Shown: one piece after another, positions 27,788 through 41,100 of the stretch | Numbering within the stretch: position 1 is the stretch's first letter | Layout: each line of letters opens with the position of its first letter | NCBI RefSeq assembly: GCF_047495875.1 | Contig: NC_092461.1 | Location: 92,944,431-93,008,430, forward strand | DNA: 64,000 bases | Reading direction: 5' to 3' | Origin: Pithys albifrons albifrons | Taxonomy: Eukaryota; Chordata; Aves; Passeriformes; Thamnophilidae | Translations under genes and position numbers: made by a program | Notes under the pieces: generated by a model | The model's input: only the letters and a program-made list of their open reading frames with translations | Told to the model about the DNA's origin: nothing | Database searches by the model: none

Positions 27788-30505
27788 ATGTGAAAAAAAA
27801 TCTTAGATTAGTGTTAATCGTCATCTTGGACCCTCTATTCCTTTCCAGTAGAGTAAATCATTAACATGAACAGGTGGCAGAATTGTGACTGTGTGACATT
27901 ACATATGTTCTCCTACATTTCTAGCTTTGTAATCCAAGAGGAATGACTGTGATGTCTTCTCTTAAAGCCTTTTCTTAGGGAAAAGGTATCTTCAGCCCTA
28001 CAAAGGTTCCACTCTCCTCAAAGGGCACAAGAGGTCTAAAACCTGATGAAACTCAATCCTGAACCATCAAAAAATCATCTAAAAGCAAGAATGAAGATAG
28101 AAGATGGTATAAATTTGAGTTATATATAACCAGAATAATACAGAAATCATCACAGTTCTTAGAAAAAGACTAAGTTGGGTTTTTTTTAAAACAATCAAAT
28201 AAATAAATGTTTCTATGAACAGACAATAACACTGAAGAGAACATACAAGAACATTGAAAAATTATTCTCATAGCCCAAGATAATATTAGCTTTAATCATT
28301 CATAATGAAAGTGATAGGAAATAACGTATTTTTTAAATTGAAGTAATGGCCCTAGTCCTAAATATGGTAACTCCAAGTAGTTTAACAGCTGTTTTATCTT
28401 CTTGACCCCAGAACTTGCAGCTTATATTTCACAAAGAATAGATTCTGTTAAATTTGCATGCTCTTCTGGGAAGGTTCATCATTCCAAAAGACATTCCTTG
28501 ACTTTTCAAGGACTTTATTTTCACCTCTTAGCAATCAAAACTCTGGACTTTGAGAAATTGTTTCAGAGATGGATATTTCATTGAAAAGTAAGCTTATTGT
28601 CTTCTGATTTGGGCAATATCGCATTTTCCCTCTGTTTATCTATGTCATGTACACAACTGTGCCCACTTCTAAATTTTATTATTTTACCATTGATTTTAAT
28701 TTCCAAATATCCTGTAATTGCTTGATGAATGGAAGATAATTAGAGACCAAATCAAAACTATTGTGAGGGGCACCTTAAATCACTGTTTTTGATAACATTT
28801 CATCCTTGCATTGTTAAAAAAACAAGCATCAAAGAATAGAAAAACCCAAAACAGAACGAGGACAATGCTGCAGTATAAGCAATAAAATTACCATATGCAA
28901 TGCTAACATCTGTTACCACTAGCATTGTCTTGGAATATATTTTTTATATAATCTAAATAGGGGTTTTTTAATTTAAATATGGATTAGTCTTGGTTTCTGG
29001 TAAAGTGAAGATTTTTATACCAGATCCATTAGGAAACTCTTGAACTACATAGAATTCTCAGCTATGAGGTATCAGAGGTAAAGAAGGTACTGATTATTCC
29101 ACTCATTTATCTTGTCTTGCAAATATCAACCAATCACACATGTCTAGTGTAAGGTTTAAACATGAAAGAATGATGATGAGCAGTTCTCTATAAAACTCTT
29201 GACTTCTCTAAAAAACTGGTTGGTTTTGTTCAAGGTGTGAAGTTTGACAAGGACTAATCAGCTCATGGGAACCCTGAGGCCTCCTAGGGTGATAGTGGAC
29301 TGTGAATCTTCAGTGCCAGAGGACATAACCACATAATACTAAGCCACAGGTCTAATTCTCTGCCAGGTGAATTTTTTCTTTTATTCTTTTGTTTTTGGAA
29401 GCTACAAAAATTAAGAAGTGTATTGGCAAACAGAGTAAAAAGAAGAAAACATTGGCCAAAATACTACTGCCATAAGGAAAAAAAATTTCTTAGCATAGAT
29501 GATGTTTGTGCAACATGGCAAAAACACACTTATGCATGACTTTCAGAAAATTCCAGCAAGTGACCACCTCTATTTTATATGCCTAAATAGCTATCTTTAA
29601 GATTCTAAAATTTTTTACTGAAAGAAATGTCTCAGTGTCTTCCAATTTAAATTACTGCAGAGATTCTTCTTTAAACCACCTACAAGCACCAGCAAAGATA
29701 CAGTTTCCTTTTTACTAGTAGAAGTCACTTTCAGAGACTGCCCCTTTGTGACAGTCTTAACGTGTGAACTTGAATTCTAAGAAAGCATAGTGGGGAATTC
29801 ATTCTTCTTTGCAAGCTCAAGAAAACTTGAATGAAGTGGTTTCATAGATCTTGCTATAGAAATTAGCTAAAAACTGGAAATATGGCAATATGAAAGATGT
29901 CCTCAGGCACACGACACCTTAATAAAAGGTAAACATCATGAAGAGAGAGTTTTTAAAAATTTTATGGCAAAACAATTACATTTATAATGTCTCAGTTTCC
30001 CTGCTCTCATTCTCTTCTTTCCGTGCCTTTTCCCATATTTTCATTCTACTGCCTTCTGTGTCTCTTACCTTCTACCTTTTTTATGCTCAAAGTCGAAGAT
30101 AGGGCACTTCTACGATGAAATTATTGTGCACTATTCAGAGCTCCCAGACTAAATACTGCTGTTATCTGGTAAATTTGAGCTTCCAAGCTCATTTGTGGAC
30201 AAAAAATAATGCTTTTCTTGTTGCCTTAAAACATATTAGCAACTCTGATGGAGAATTCAAGTCTCTGCTCTTCTTTTCTCAGAAGCCAAGCCTAAGATAT
30301 CAAGAAGTGTAGTCACACCTAGAAGTCTACACGATGTATACCTACAGTCATTAAAAACTGGTGTCTCAAGCTTTGTTTTCTGGCTGAGCTTTGAAAGGTC
30401 AACAGATATCTCATTTATATTCCCTGCCTAATCCCTCTCAGCCCCTCAGTAATTCTCTCATTGCCTCTGCTTATCCACTGAATTCTCATCACAACCAACC
30501 ACTAA

Positions 30506-31131
30506 TGTTATGGGTTCACCTAGGTGGGCCTAGATTCGGGCTCTGAAGTTTGGACTAGGCTGAAGCTGTCAGCTGACTTGAGCTGGGCTGAGCTAACAGC
30601 TGACCTCTTCTAGCCAGTAATTTTGTATTCCATACCACATTATGGCATCATCTCCAGGGAAGCAGGAACCAGTGTGGGAGTGGTTAAGGCAGTCGCTTCT
30701 CAGCCCTCCTCTTGGGAGGACGCACGATGCTGTCCTAGGGGGGATGGAGAGGACCAGGCCCACCACTGGCTCACAGGGTATCTCAGGAAAGTAAAATGTG
30801 TTGTTCTGGGTCTCTCCTTTCTGCTTGGGTTTGTCTCCCTGGGGAATAAGCTTCTTCTTAAGTAATGTGTAGTTAAGACAGTAGAATTTGTGTGTTCGTT
30901 AAGAAGTTGAGGTGGGGAACTTGTTGTTGTAGACTTGTGTGAGTGTATATTTGTACTTTCTTCTAATTGTCTCTTTCTTTCTGTGAAAAATATATGTAGA
31001 TTTAGTATAAATGCAGTTTGAAGTGTTTTTTTTCTTTCCCCTCTCTTTTCGTCCCTTTCCCTGGTGTTAGGAGGGAGGCTTTTCTCTCTGTGCTTGGGGG
31101 GGTTGGCAGTTGCTTATCTCAAACCAAGACA
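30506..31131 (+). mobile_element. solo ERVL-type LTR, 626 bp, 5-bp target-site duplication
   Basis: The element starts TGTTATGGG and ends AAACCAAGACA, with TGT...ACA termini. It is flanked by an exact 5-bp duplication ACTAA (30501-30505 and 31132-31136). A 5-bp duplication and the AAACCA..ACA terminus are typical of bird class III (ERVL) LTRs; the LTR at 35715-36306 ends in a similar way. A TATAAAT motif lies near 31003. No internal sequence flanks it. It lies antisense to GABBR2. Confidence 0.85.
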
Positions 31132-31189
31132 ACTAACTCAGATCCAAGTCTGCAGACTCAATTGTGAGAGAGCAAGGCTACAATAAATA

Positions 31190-31314
31190 GTGATGGCTTG
31201 GCTTTGTGAACAAAGATTTGGGAAGGGCTCTCCCCATGTGGGTGTGTCCTTCGAGCCTGTGCGGTGGATTTTTTAGGTGAGGCACAGCGTGCGTGGAACT
31301 GGCCAGTTCTGCGC
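31190..31314 (+). mobile_element. unassigned ~125-bp retroposon-like element, copy 2
   Basis: This 125-bp element is flanked by an exact 10-bp duplication ACAATAAATA (31180-31189 and 31315-31324). Predicted pairings are: GGCTTG (31195-31200) with CGAGCC (31252-31257), using a G-U where copy 1 has G-C; CTTTG (31202-31206) with CAAAG (31211-31215); TGTGC (31258-31262) with GCACA (31282-31286); and a terminal palindrome, GTGCGTGGAACTGG at 31289-31302 with 31303-31316, broken only by wobble pairs. A TTTTTT run lies inside the second hairpin. It sits 58 bp downstream of the LTR at 30506-31131 but has its own duplication, so it is a separate insertion. No coding content; family not recognised. Confidence 0.75.
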
Positions 31315-32598
31315 ACAATAAATAAACTTCTAGATTAATAATACTTCTATTCTGTTTTCTTTACATCAACAGATACATACTATGTTGGGAAGACTTGTTT
31401 GTTAGCTGCTTTTCTTTGGAACAATTTTCATTTTTCCAGAACTATATTTTCTGGGATGAGACTTGGAATTAAGATACTAAATTCTTTCAAGTTACGTAAA
31501 ATGGACCCTGAAAACCTGCCGATTTTTGTAGATGATGTCAATGAACATAATGCAGCACAATCTAAAGAAATCCTAAGAGTGTTACTCATGTTCATCAGAA
31601 AAAGTGCTATTTTGTCCACGTAGAAGGTTTGTTCCTCTTTAGTTTTTGTTATCAAAGTATTTTTAGGTTACTGAACTCAATGTAGACTGTGACAGAGTCA
31701 CGAGAAAGAATATTTTATCTTTTATTTTTCATATTGTTAATCTATTTTATTAGCTTACTGAACACTTCTCGTTTCTTCTGTCTTTTTGAAATGCCACCTA
31801 CACTGATAAAATTACATTACGAGTTCTCAATATTTCCATGAAGAAGAAGAGAAATCATATAAAGAGATGACTATTAAAAAGTAGAATAAAATAAAGAGTC
31901 ACTTGAGATGAACAGAATTTCACTTATTTTAAAAACAATCCCAGACAAGATATTCAGTGGGAGGGCAATACATACTTTTTAAAAAATCTAGAAATTTCAT
32001 GAATATGCTACCAAATGTTAAATTAAAGTGCAGGGGACAGCAAAAAGAAACAACAGAAGTCAGTCTAGAGGAAGTGTCCTATCACAAAACAAGGAACCCA
32101 GAATCTGTCTCAATGTACAAGTGCAATCAAGTGCCAACTTTCAGTTTGAAACATACTATGAACAAAAAAACCCCTATATAAATAAAATGAATGATGTGTA
32201 GGAAATAACAAATACTAAAGGTAAAGTAGAATTACTGATTAGCAAATACAGCATTATCAGAAAGCCAATACACATCCAGTACACATTTTTCTGTCATATT
32301 TTGAAGCCTTTACATCTTCTGCAATACTGGTGTCTCCCAATAGTTTTGACTTATTAATAGTTAAGCATAACTTCATTCTCATGACTCTCCCCACTGAAGC
32401 ACAAAACATAGCAAACAACAGACCATATGAATACTGCTTGGGTTTGCCTAATTCAAAATACAATCCCAAACAGGTAGTGCCAGACAGCAGGAAAATTGGA
32501 GGCACCAATCACTGCATAATTCTAATTAACTGAAAATTCACCAGGGAGTTGGAAACAGGACAGAGTCAGGACTTTTCTGAGAACTGTGGGTGCAACAG

Positions 32599-32996
32599 TG
32601 TCATGGTTAAGGAACATTATTCTCCAACTTAGTGCTCCCAGTGAAACCATGCACCACTCTCTCACACTCCTCCTCCCCTGCAGTGGGAGGTAGAGGAGAA
32701 TCAGAGGCACAAGGCAAAGATCACAAGACAGAAACAATTTACAGGAAAGAACAATGAGATAAGAAAACAAACAGTTACAGCAACAATACTAATGACAGAG
32801 GGTACAAGAAAGAGGTGAGTGGTTCACACAGAAACAATACTTGACTGCCCCCTCTACCACATGACATCAACATGGAAGAGCTCCCTTCTCCTGGCCCCGG
32901 TAATTATGTGAGGTGGCACAGAATAACCTCTGTGTCCCAGCCATGCCACTTCCTGGCTACTGCAAAAATAACCCTGTCCTGGCTGGAACGAGGACA
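32599..32996 (-). mobile_element. solo ERVL-type LTR, 398 bp, 5-bp target-site duplication
   Basis: On the plus strand it begins TGTCATGGTT and ends GAACGAGGACA, flanked by exact AACAG at 32594-32598 and 32997-33001. The AAAATAACCCTGTCC stretch near the plus-strand right end is the reverse complement of the 5' start shared by bird ERVL LTRs, so it is in minus orientation, sense with respect to GABBR2. It is internally shortened compared with the roughly 590-bp relative at 35715. Removing the LTR and one AACAG copy joins flanking sequence smoothly. Confidence 0.85.
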
Positions 32997-33001
32997 AACA
33001 G

Positions 33002-33115
33002 TTACACCTCTCTGGGGTTGATAAACATTAAAGCTAGCCTTGTTTTGAGCTGGAGGTTGGATGAGAGACCTCCCAAGGTCTCTTCCACCCTAAATTATCC
33101 TACAATTATATATAG
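33002..33115 (+). mobile_element. CR1 3' fragment
   Basis: It contains the CR1 3'-terminal pattern TGAGCTGGAGGTTGGATGAG, then ACCTCCCAAGGTCTCTTCCA and a decayed AT-rich tail. It begins right after the target duplication of the LTR at 32599-32996. The flank to the left of the LTR (32540-32598) may belong to the same older repeat. Confidence 0.7.
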
Positions 33116-35714
33116 CAAACACTTTAGGCTGAAAATCCTGAAAATTTTTTGTAACCTCCTTTATAAATCTTTGTCCCAGAATTAACTTTTGAAACAGAAT
33201 CTTCTCCCAGAGGATGAGAACAGGGCAGCAATCCATAAAATCTAGGACACAGAAACACAATACGTAGGAACTTGTCCTAGTTCAGTAACAGAACTGATGA
33301 AGTGTGTATATTAACTTTATATCAAGTCAGATACAATTTAAAAATTAATCCAATTGAAGGGATATTTCTGGTTGTACAAACAGACATGAAGAATTCACAA
33401 AGGATGCTAACAGTGAGACGAGCTATTGGCAGCCACAGAATTCAGGTCACTGGAAAAGTTATAATCCTTGAGATCCAAGTAATGCCAAAAAGGGGGTCTC
33501 AAGTCATACTATCAGTACAAGATACACAGATATTCCCCATGTGCTTTAAGAACTCAAAGCTCATTGGCATAAACTTCTCCATTCTCTCTATCTACTCTTG
33601 GTTTCTCTACATGACTGGAGAATAAGAAAGATGTAACATATTTTTAATAAGAAAGAGAAGATTTTCCACCAAGTAAAATGAAGTGGATAATAATGTGAAG
33701 TCTCAGCAAATAGGGTTACCAAAGGAAAGAACTGAAACAGAAGTAAGAGATCCTCTGTGATTTTAGCTTTCAGAGATAAATTGGAGAAAGACTTATAATT
33801 AAGCAATTGAGACAACTGTCTCATTACAATGCAAGGTAAACCAAAAAGACAGCTTTATGACTTTGAGGAGCAGCTAACTTGCAGACAAGTTAGGTAAGCT
33901 TTAATTATTCAGGAGATAAGATCAAAGTACAAATTGCAGAGAGACAGAAGACAGGGATTCAACTAAGAAAAAAAAGTGATCAGCCCCAAAAGAAAAAAAG
34001 ATAGATGGCAGTTGAAGAGATGCAATCAGAGTTCCTGTTGACTAAACTACATGGGTATGAAGTCCCTATAGAACAAAAACAAGAAGGGAGCATCCATTCC
34101 TGTATGTACTTAGGTAGAAGGACCATTTAGATAGATATTCAAACTACTCTACATTAAAAAAGGGAGATCTATCAAACTGATACAGTCTTTCAGGGACACG
34201 GTAAAATAAGAGAGAGAACTGCTCTGTCTTGCTGCTAAGAGTAAAACCACCTGAGTTACTACACAGGCTTCTCCAAAGATTCCATTAATTTATTTCTGCT
34301 TATTTTATTTTCAATGAGAGTAATAGAGATGACATTCAGTTACTTCTGAGCTAGTAGCTTGTAATGCATTTTCCATATAGGTAAGACCAATCACATCCTA
34401 AACTCAGTGGCATTTTACAACAAAGACAGAAGTTTTAGATGCTGTTCAACTACTTTGCCACTTCCAAAAAAATATTAGGATAGTTTTGCTTGATGCTCCT
34501 TTAGAGGGAAAATTATGATTTCAGTGGATGTATAGACTTATAACAGCACCAGAAGGTCACTAACAGGCCTTGATGGTCCTTCCTCTGGGACCTTCACCTA
34601 CTCCTTTAGTCTTGTGTTTTCAGTCTCTGCCACAGGCCTGTCCAGCAGTCAATAGACCTGACCCTGAACTGTGGACTGATTTTGCAGTTGGTCTTTGGAC
34701 CTGCCTCATTGCCATGGAGTTCGTTGCCTGATGATCTGAATGTTTGGCTGATCCTGGCCTCAAACCCTGGGTCTGCTCCTCTCCCCTGCAGCAGGACTGG
34801 GCTTTGCCAAGCCACCGTGTGCTCTCCTGCTCTGTTGCTGGTGGCTCTCAGTGGCTCCCCCACTGATCCTTGACAGCGAATTAATTATTTCCTTCACTTT
34901 TTCCTGTGCTTTCACTGTCTGCATGGGGAAGGGAGAAACTTTGTATGGAGCTGAAAAAGGAAGGAGTTAGCTCTAATAATTTTGAAGACTCAGGACTCAA
35001 CATGCTTTACAATAATCACCAGAATTCAAAAAAGCTTTAACTGGATCTTGCACTACCTGAAAGCTTTAATAATCACACTAAATTGAGTTTGCAGTCTGAC
35101 GCGCAAGGTTGTTGCTTGCCTTTCAAGAGGAATGGAAAGGCTTTCAACTCAAGGGAAGCACTCTTGTAAACCCTTGAAAGCTGCAGTTTTAACACTTCTT
35201 AAGTGACCCTGACAGACATGAAGTCCATCCCTCTGTCCCAAATGAAGACCAAGAATCTCCGTGTTGTGTTTGTTTAGTCTTATTCTAAAAATCTTTATAC
35301 AAGAAAAGTTTAAAAGTTACCCTATCTATTCCACTATTTCCCACTTCTAATGTTTCTCATTAAACATGTTTCCAGATGACTGAACTTTTTTATAGTTGTC
35401 TCTGATCTAATTCCTTCTTGAAGATGATACTAGACCTGATATTCCAGCTTACATTTAATGAGCACTAAGTAGCATTGAAGTTTCCTTGGTGCGTCTTGAG
35501 TGTCAGTATTGCATTACATTGGTGTGGTGAAGTGAGTGCTGTTTGCTTCCCTTCTGCTTTTTACAAGAGGTCAAGCAGTGTGAACTTCTTAACCCTTACT
35601 CAGTTTATGGTTCATTATAGTCCTCCCCATATCTTTCTCTGGAGACCTGCTGCCTAGAGAGCCATGTTGCACTTTTTCACTTAAATAATATTTAGATTAA
35701 AACTCTTATCAACG

Positions 35715-36306
35715 TGCTGGGTTTGGCTGGGCAGAGTTAATTTTAGTCACAGAGGCTTGTATGGCCATGTTTTTGTTTTGTGATGAACACAGGGTTGATA
35801 AGACGAAGATATTTTTATATGGTTGAGCAGGGCTTATGCAGAGCTAAGGCCTTTTCTGCTTTCTGTACTGCCACACTGCTGAGGAGGCTGGGGGTACCTG
35901 GGAGGTTGGGAGGAGACACAGCTGGAACAGGTGACCCAAACCGACCAAAGGGATATTCCAGACCACATGACATCATGCTCAGTATATAAAGAGGAGAGCA
36001 GGAGGAGGAAGGGAGGATGTTTGGAGTGATGGTGTTTGTCTCTCTAAGTAATTGTTATGTGGGATAGGGCCCTGCTCAGCTGGGCATGGCTGAACACCTA
36101 CCTGCTCACCCATGGGAAGCAGTGAACTAATTCCTTGTTTTGCTTTGCTTGTGCACATGGCTTTTGCTTTCCCTATTAAACTGCCTTTATCTCAACCCAT
36201 GAGTTTTCTAGCTTTTACCCTCCAGATTCTTTCTCCAGTCCTGCTGGTGGAGAAATGAGTCAGTAACTGTGTGGGGCTTGGCTGCTGGCTGGAGTTAAAC
36301 CAATAC
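35715..36306 (+). mobile_element. solo ERVL-type LTR (~592 bp)
   Basis: It begins TGCTGGGTTTGGCTGGGCAG, close to the known bird ERVL LTR start, and ends GAGTTAAACCAATAC. A TATA box TATATAAA lies at 35983-35990 and an ATTAAA polyadenylation signal at 36175-36180, which fixes plus orientation. I see no matching duplication at the ends; the terminal bases look mutated, so the exact ends are uncertain by a few bases. No internal retroviral genes adjoin it. Confidence 0.85.
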
Positions 36307-37931
36307 CTTTATCATTCTGAAACTTAATCATGTCCTCTGCAAAGTACTTGCAGCTTTTCCCAAGTAGGTATCAACTGCAAATTAATAAACATTTTCTCTA
36401 TCCCACTGTCTACAGGAAACCTTATCTCTTTCTAGAGAAAACCACTTGAGAGAATCCCATCCTTCTTGTTTGACAGTAAACCACTGATAACTACTCACTG
36501 AAACTATAATTCCAAGACAGAGAAGGGTAAAGCACCCCATACTTTTTGGTGACTTTTTGATTCATCATTTGTTTAAAAAAAATTTGACTCACCTGATGTC
36601 AATTAACTTTGGTGGCAGGAATATTTGTTAGAGATTAGACTGCTCTTACAGTATCTTCACCAAGATCAAATTTCCCTACTGTTCTTTAGGAGCACTTCTA
36701 ACATTTTTGCAAGTCATAAAGCACCACACTTATCACTATTACACCTCCTTGAGACCTGTTATCTTGTCATAGAGGGAAATCAGATTGCTTTACATTCTTG
36801 ACAAATCCATTTTCATTGTTGTTTAGCATCTTTTTATATTCTGTGTGATTCCACACAGATTATCTGCTCTAGTGTCTTTCCAGGAATTAATTTAGCCTGA
36901 CTGGCCTATAATTCCCTGGGCCTTTATGCATTTTTTGAAAAGACAGACACAAATGTTTCTTCCCTCCCCCTATAATTCATTTACTTTCCATCCTTTAATT
37001 CTCAAAGCTCATAAGGGAAGAGTCTAAGATTCTTTAAGTATTCCATCGTGAATTAATTGTGTCAGACAATTTGAAAATATCTGACTCATCTAAGCAGACT
37101 CGAACCTGTTCTTATCCCTCTTCACTAATTTTAATTATGCTAGTCTTCAGAAGACAGTCAGCCTGTTTTAAAATAAATGCTGAGGAAGGTAAAAACACTA
37201 ATAACCAAACAACCAGGCATGCCTCTATTAGTTTTGCCTCTCTGTCAATTAATGGGCACTTTTTCCCTTGTCTTGCTCTGATTAATGACTTATAGGATGT
37301 TTTCTTTAACGTTATTCTTAAAACCACTCTTAAGTCACTTGGTCAATACTTTACTGCTATTTCTATGACCAAAATGATGCTTAGGGCGAAACTCAGAAGA
37401 TTTGGGAGGTGCATGGCATATGATCTTATCAGTTCTGGGGGCTTCAGTCATTTCTCTCTCAGTAAGCTCCCCCAGTATTTTCAGCCATAGACTTAGGAGA
37501 TTTTGTTTCTCATAGTTCAGATTGATGCTTACAATAAGTCAGAGCACAAAAGGACCAGGAAAAAAATTGATTCATTCTCTCTTTCATGTGAGCCAGTGTG
37601 AGGATACAAGCTTCCTTCAAAAACATACACTTTTGCAAGTCAAAGAGTATAAAGGAATTTTGCACTTGGGTGCAATGATCTTGGGTGTAAAAACCAGACA
37701 TGCAAAAACATGGGTAGTTTTTAATTGCAGACAGACAAATAAATCCCAGAAGGGAATTAAGCTTATTCAATACAGCAATTATGACCTAGTAAGAGAAAAC
37801 CAAACCAAGACTGAAACAATGAGTCTGTTTCTTTTTACTTAATTGCTATTAATAGAGCAGCTAGCTCCATAGAAACCTTACTAGCATCAAATATTCGTAA
37901 TAAAGTAGCTCTCGGTGTGCACTAGAAATTA

Positions 37932-38156
<225 letters not shown>

Positions 38157-41100
38157 TCAGGAAAAGAAATCTTTGCTTTTCTCAGTGCAACAAGACATAA
38201 TCTGCACACTGCTGTCATGTAGAGGTTTCATCACTATACAGCTTAGAAGTCCTACAGCACCATTTACTTTTAAGCAGATTTTAAAACTTTATCTCTATAA
38301 AACACCTTCTACAAAATTAAACCAGGGAATCTTAAAAGTCAGTGGTGTAAAATCCTCTGAGATCATGCATCTTACACATTGCATGGAGCAAGAAGGCCTA
38401 AGAGAGTAAATCTCTATGATGAATTCCATACCAACTTCTCTTCATAAAAGTTGAGAATAGCTCCAAGAGGATATTATATTCTCAAAGTTTTATCTATCTT
38501 TGAATTACTGGGTCAATCTCTAGCAGCACTTCTTCCTAATTAAACAGCTCCAGGTAACAGAAATAGAGAAGATAATTATGTTAGCCAAGGCTGCCACTCA
38601 GAAGTTTCCTTGGGTCCCAGCTTCCTGCACAGAAGCAACCCCCTGTGGTTTGTTAAGAAAGGGGACTCAGTGGCTAAGACAAACCTGAAAACATCAGACT
38701 TTGTTCATGGTTTGAGAATGAATATAACAAAAGAGGAAACTCCTCAAAACACACACACAAGCCCAACAAATTCTTCTGCCCAAGTGAAAGGCAGCATATT
38801 TTTGTGAATGATTTTCAGGCAGTGTTATGATAGAATGGCTGAATGTTCACTTTTTCAAAACAATCCTACTCCAAAGATACTTCTGGTCATTCCCTTCATT
38901 ACTTTTTAGGGTGCTGGGAATGTGCTTCTCAATTTTTTTTTTCAGCTAGACATAGTGGTTGACAGGTTTTGTAAAATACTGTTTTAATGCAAATTGGTTT
39001 GATTGGCAAAAAAATAAGTTCCCTGATACAGTTACTTAAAGCCTTTCAAACTCAATAAACAGCCATAAAATGCAGGTGAATTCAAGACTATGTAAGTATA
39101 TCCAATCATAGCACTAAGTTTGCTTTCTTCAATCAAGCATTCAGTATATTTGGGTTAGATACCTTTTTTTTGAAATTCAGAATAGACAAGTTTAATCGGA
39201 AACAAAAATTCAAATCTTTTCTTCATGTTTATAACAATCTAGATTTAGCCTACGAGAGACAGAACTTATTTTTTGTCTGATTTTAGACTCAAAAAGAATA
39301 TATTGCATTGTTATAATGGCCCAAATACAGTTTGCTTTCCTAATTAAAACTCCTGAACTCCAGACAACTTAAAGTGTGCATAACTGGACAGTTTACATTA
39401 TCCCATTCAAAACAGATTCTTTGTCTTCACTGGTCAGAAGGTTGAGAATATTTTTTAAAACCTTCTACTGCCACATAATTCTAAGGTAAAACATTTTCAT
39501 TATAGCAACTGATCTTCTGCTAGATTTCATGAAAAAAGTACAATATGATGTGCTGTGATAATGTCATCTTGATTTCCAAATCCATTCCCATAAGGGAAGA
39601 AGAATGAACATCTGCCAGGTAGACCTAGTCAGCTTTTCTGTCTAGCCTGGCAGTACTGAACATCATTCATTCATTGCACAAAGAAAGTGGAAATAAGGAC
39701 CTGTATCTCTGACTGAGAAAGAAAGAAATTTTGACATTAGAAATCCAACATGAAGAGGAATACCTCCGAGCAGCCTTCTGACTGCAAAGGACTTGCTTTT
39801 CAAGCTATTATGGTTTTGGATCAAACATAATTTGATTGATCCTTAAGAAAAAGAAGTAGAGAGAAACACTGAAGTAACAGTAGTGGCAAAAAACATCAGT
39901 AAGGTTCCCCTAACTCAGGTTCACAGATTGAATGGTAAATTTTTCTGATTGATTAGCACAAACCACAGTAACGAGAAGCATCTCCATACCTGTGAGCTCG
40001 CTTTTGGATGAAGAGCTGTGATATAAACAAGAGAATTCAAATTCATCCTTTGTGGCTTTTTAGTGTTTAAATTGGTATCCTAATTGCTCAGATTTCCTTG
40101 GAAACAATGAAGCAAAACTTCACCTCTCTTCATTGCTTACAGAAAGATGAAGACATAACAGATTTCTCAGTCATGTAAGGTGAGATGAAACAAGGTTTAA
40201 GTGTAAAACTAATGACACCTGAATTACAAGAGAACATTCTTCTTTGTTTTCTTTTTGAATAAAGGTTTTATTAAAATATAAAACAGGAAAATTTCATGCT
40301 CAATTCTTGGATTGTAGGATATGTCCAGAAGCCTTTCTTTCAAGCATCACATACATCATGGTTGGTCTCACTCTGCATCACTTTGATATTTAATAAGACA
40401 CTCATAGAGATGGAGAAATATCTTGAAAAAGTTAAGTAATTGAAAATATTTAATGTCTCATAAAATCATCCCTGTAAGAGTTTGGAACATGCAATGAACT
40501 TAACCTAACAAACACCAGCACTCAATATTCTGCTCTGAGAAGGACAAGGAGGAAAAATTAAAAACCTCATTATGTTCTAAAATGGTAATGAAAAGATCAT
40601 TTTAATAAATGAAATGACACAAGGTAGACTTATTTGAAAGGTATGTTACATAGCACAGCTATATGGAAATATCAGGAAAATATTCATAATTAAAATTTTA
40701 TGTGATAAAGCAAGTAAGATCACAACACAGTCCATCCACATATGCCTTGAGCTGGTAAAGCCTTGCATATCTGAACATAAATCCTCTGTATTTTAGGGCC
40801 AAAGTGGTTTATTCATAGCTGATATGAAATTTGCAATCTTTCCATAGTTTCTTCACTTCATTTCACAGGACTGAAAGTCATTCTGCTTTTTGTTACCGGA
40901 ATTTCTTTTTATAACTTTTCAGTTATTTTGTCAAAAATCTGGATAAATGGCAATCATACTGCTCATATAATTCTCCACAAAACACAAAAGTACTATTTTT
41001 ACTTTATTGCTTTTTCAATGCAGACATATTCACGCACTGCTAAATTTTTTTCACAGGTGTTTATTAAAGCTGCCTCTCCACATTCAGGTGGAGCGAGAGA

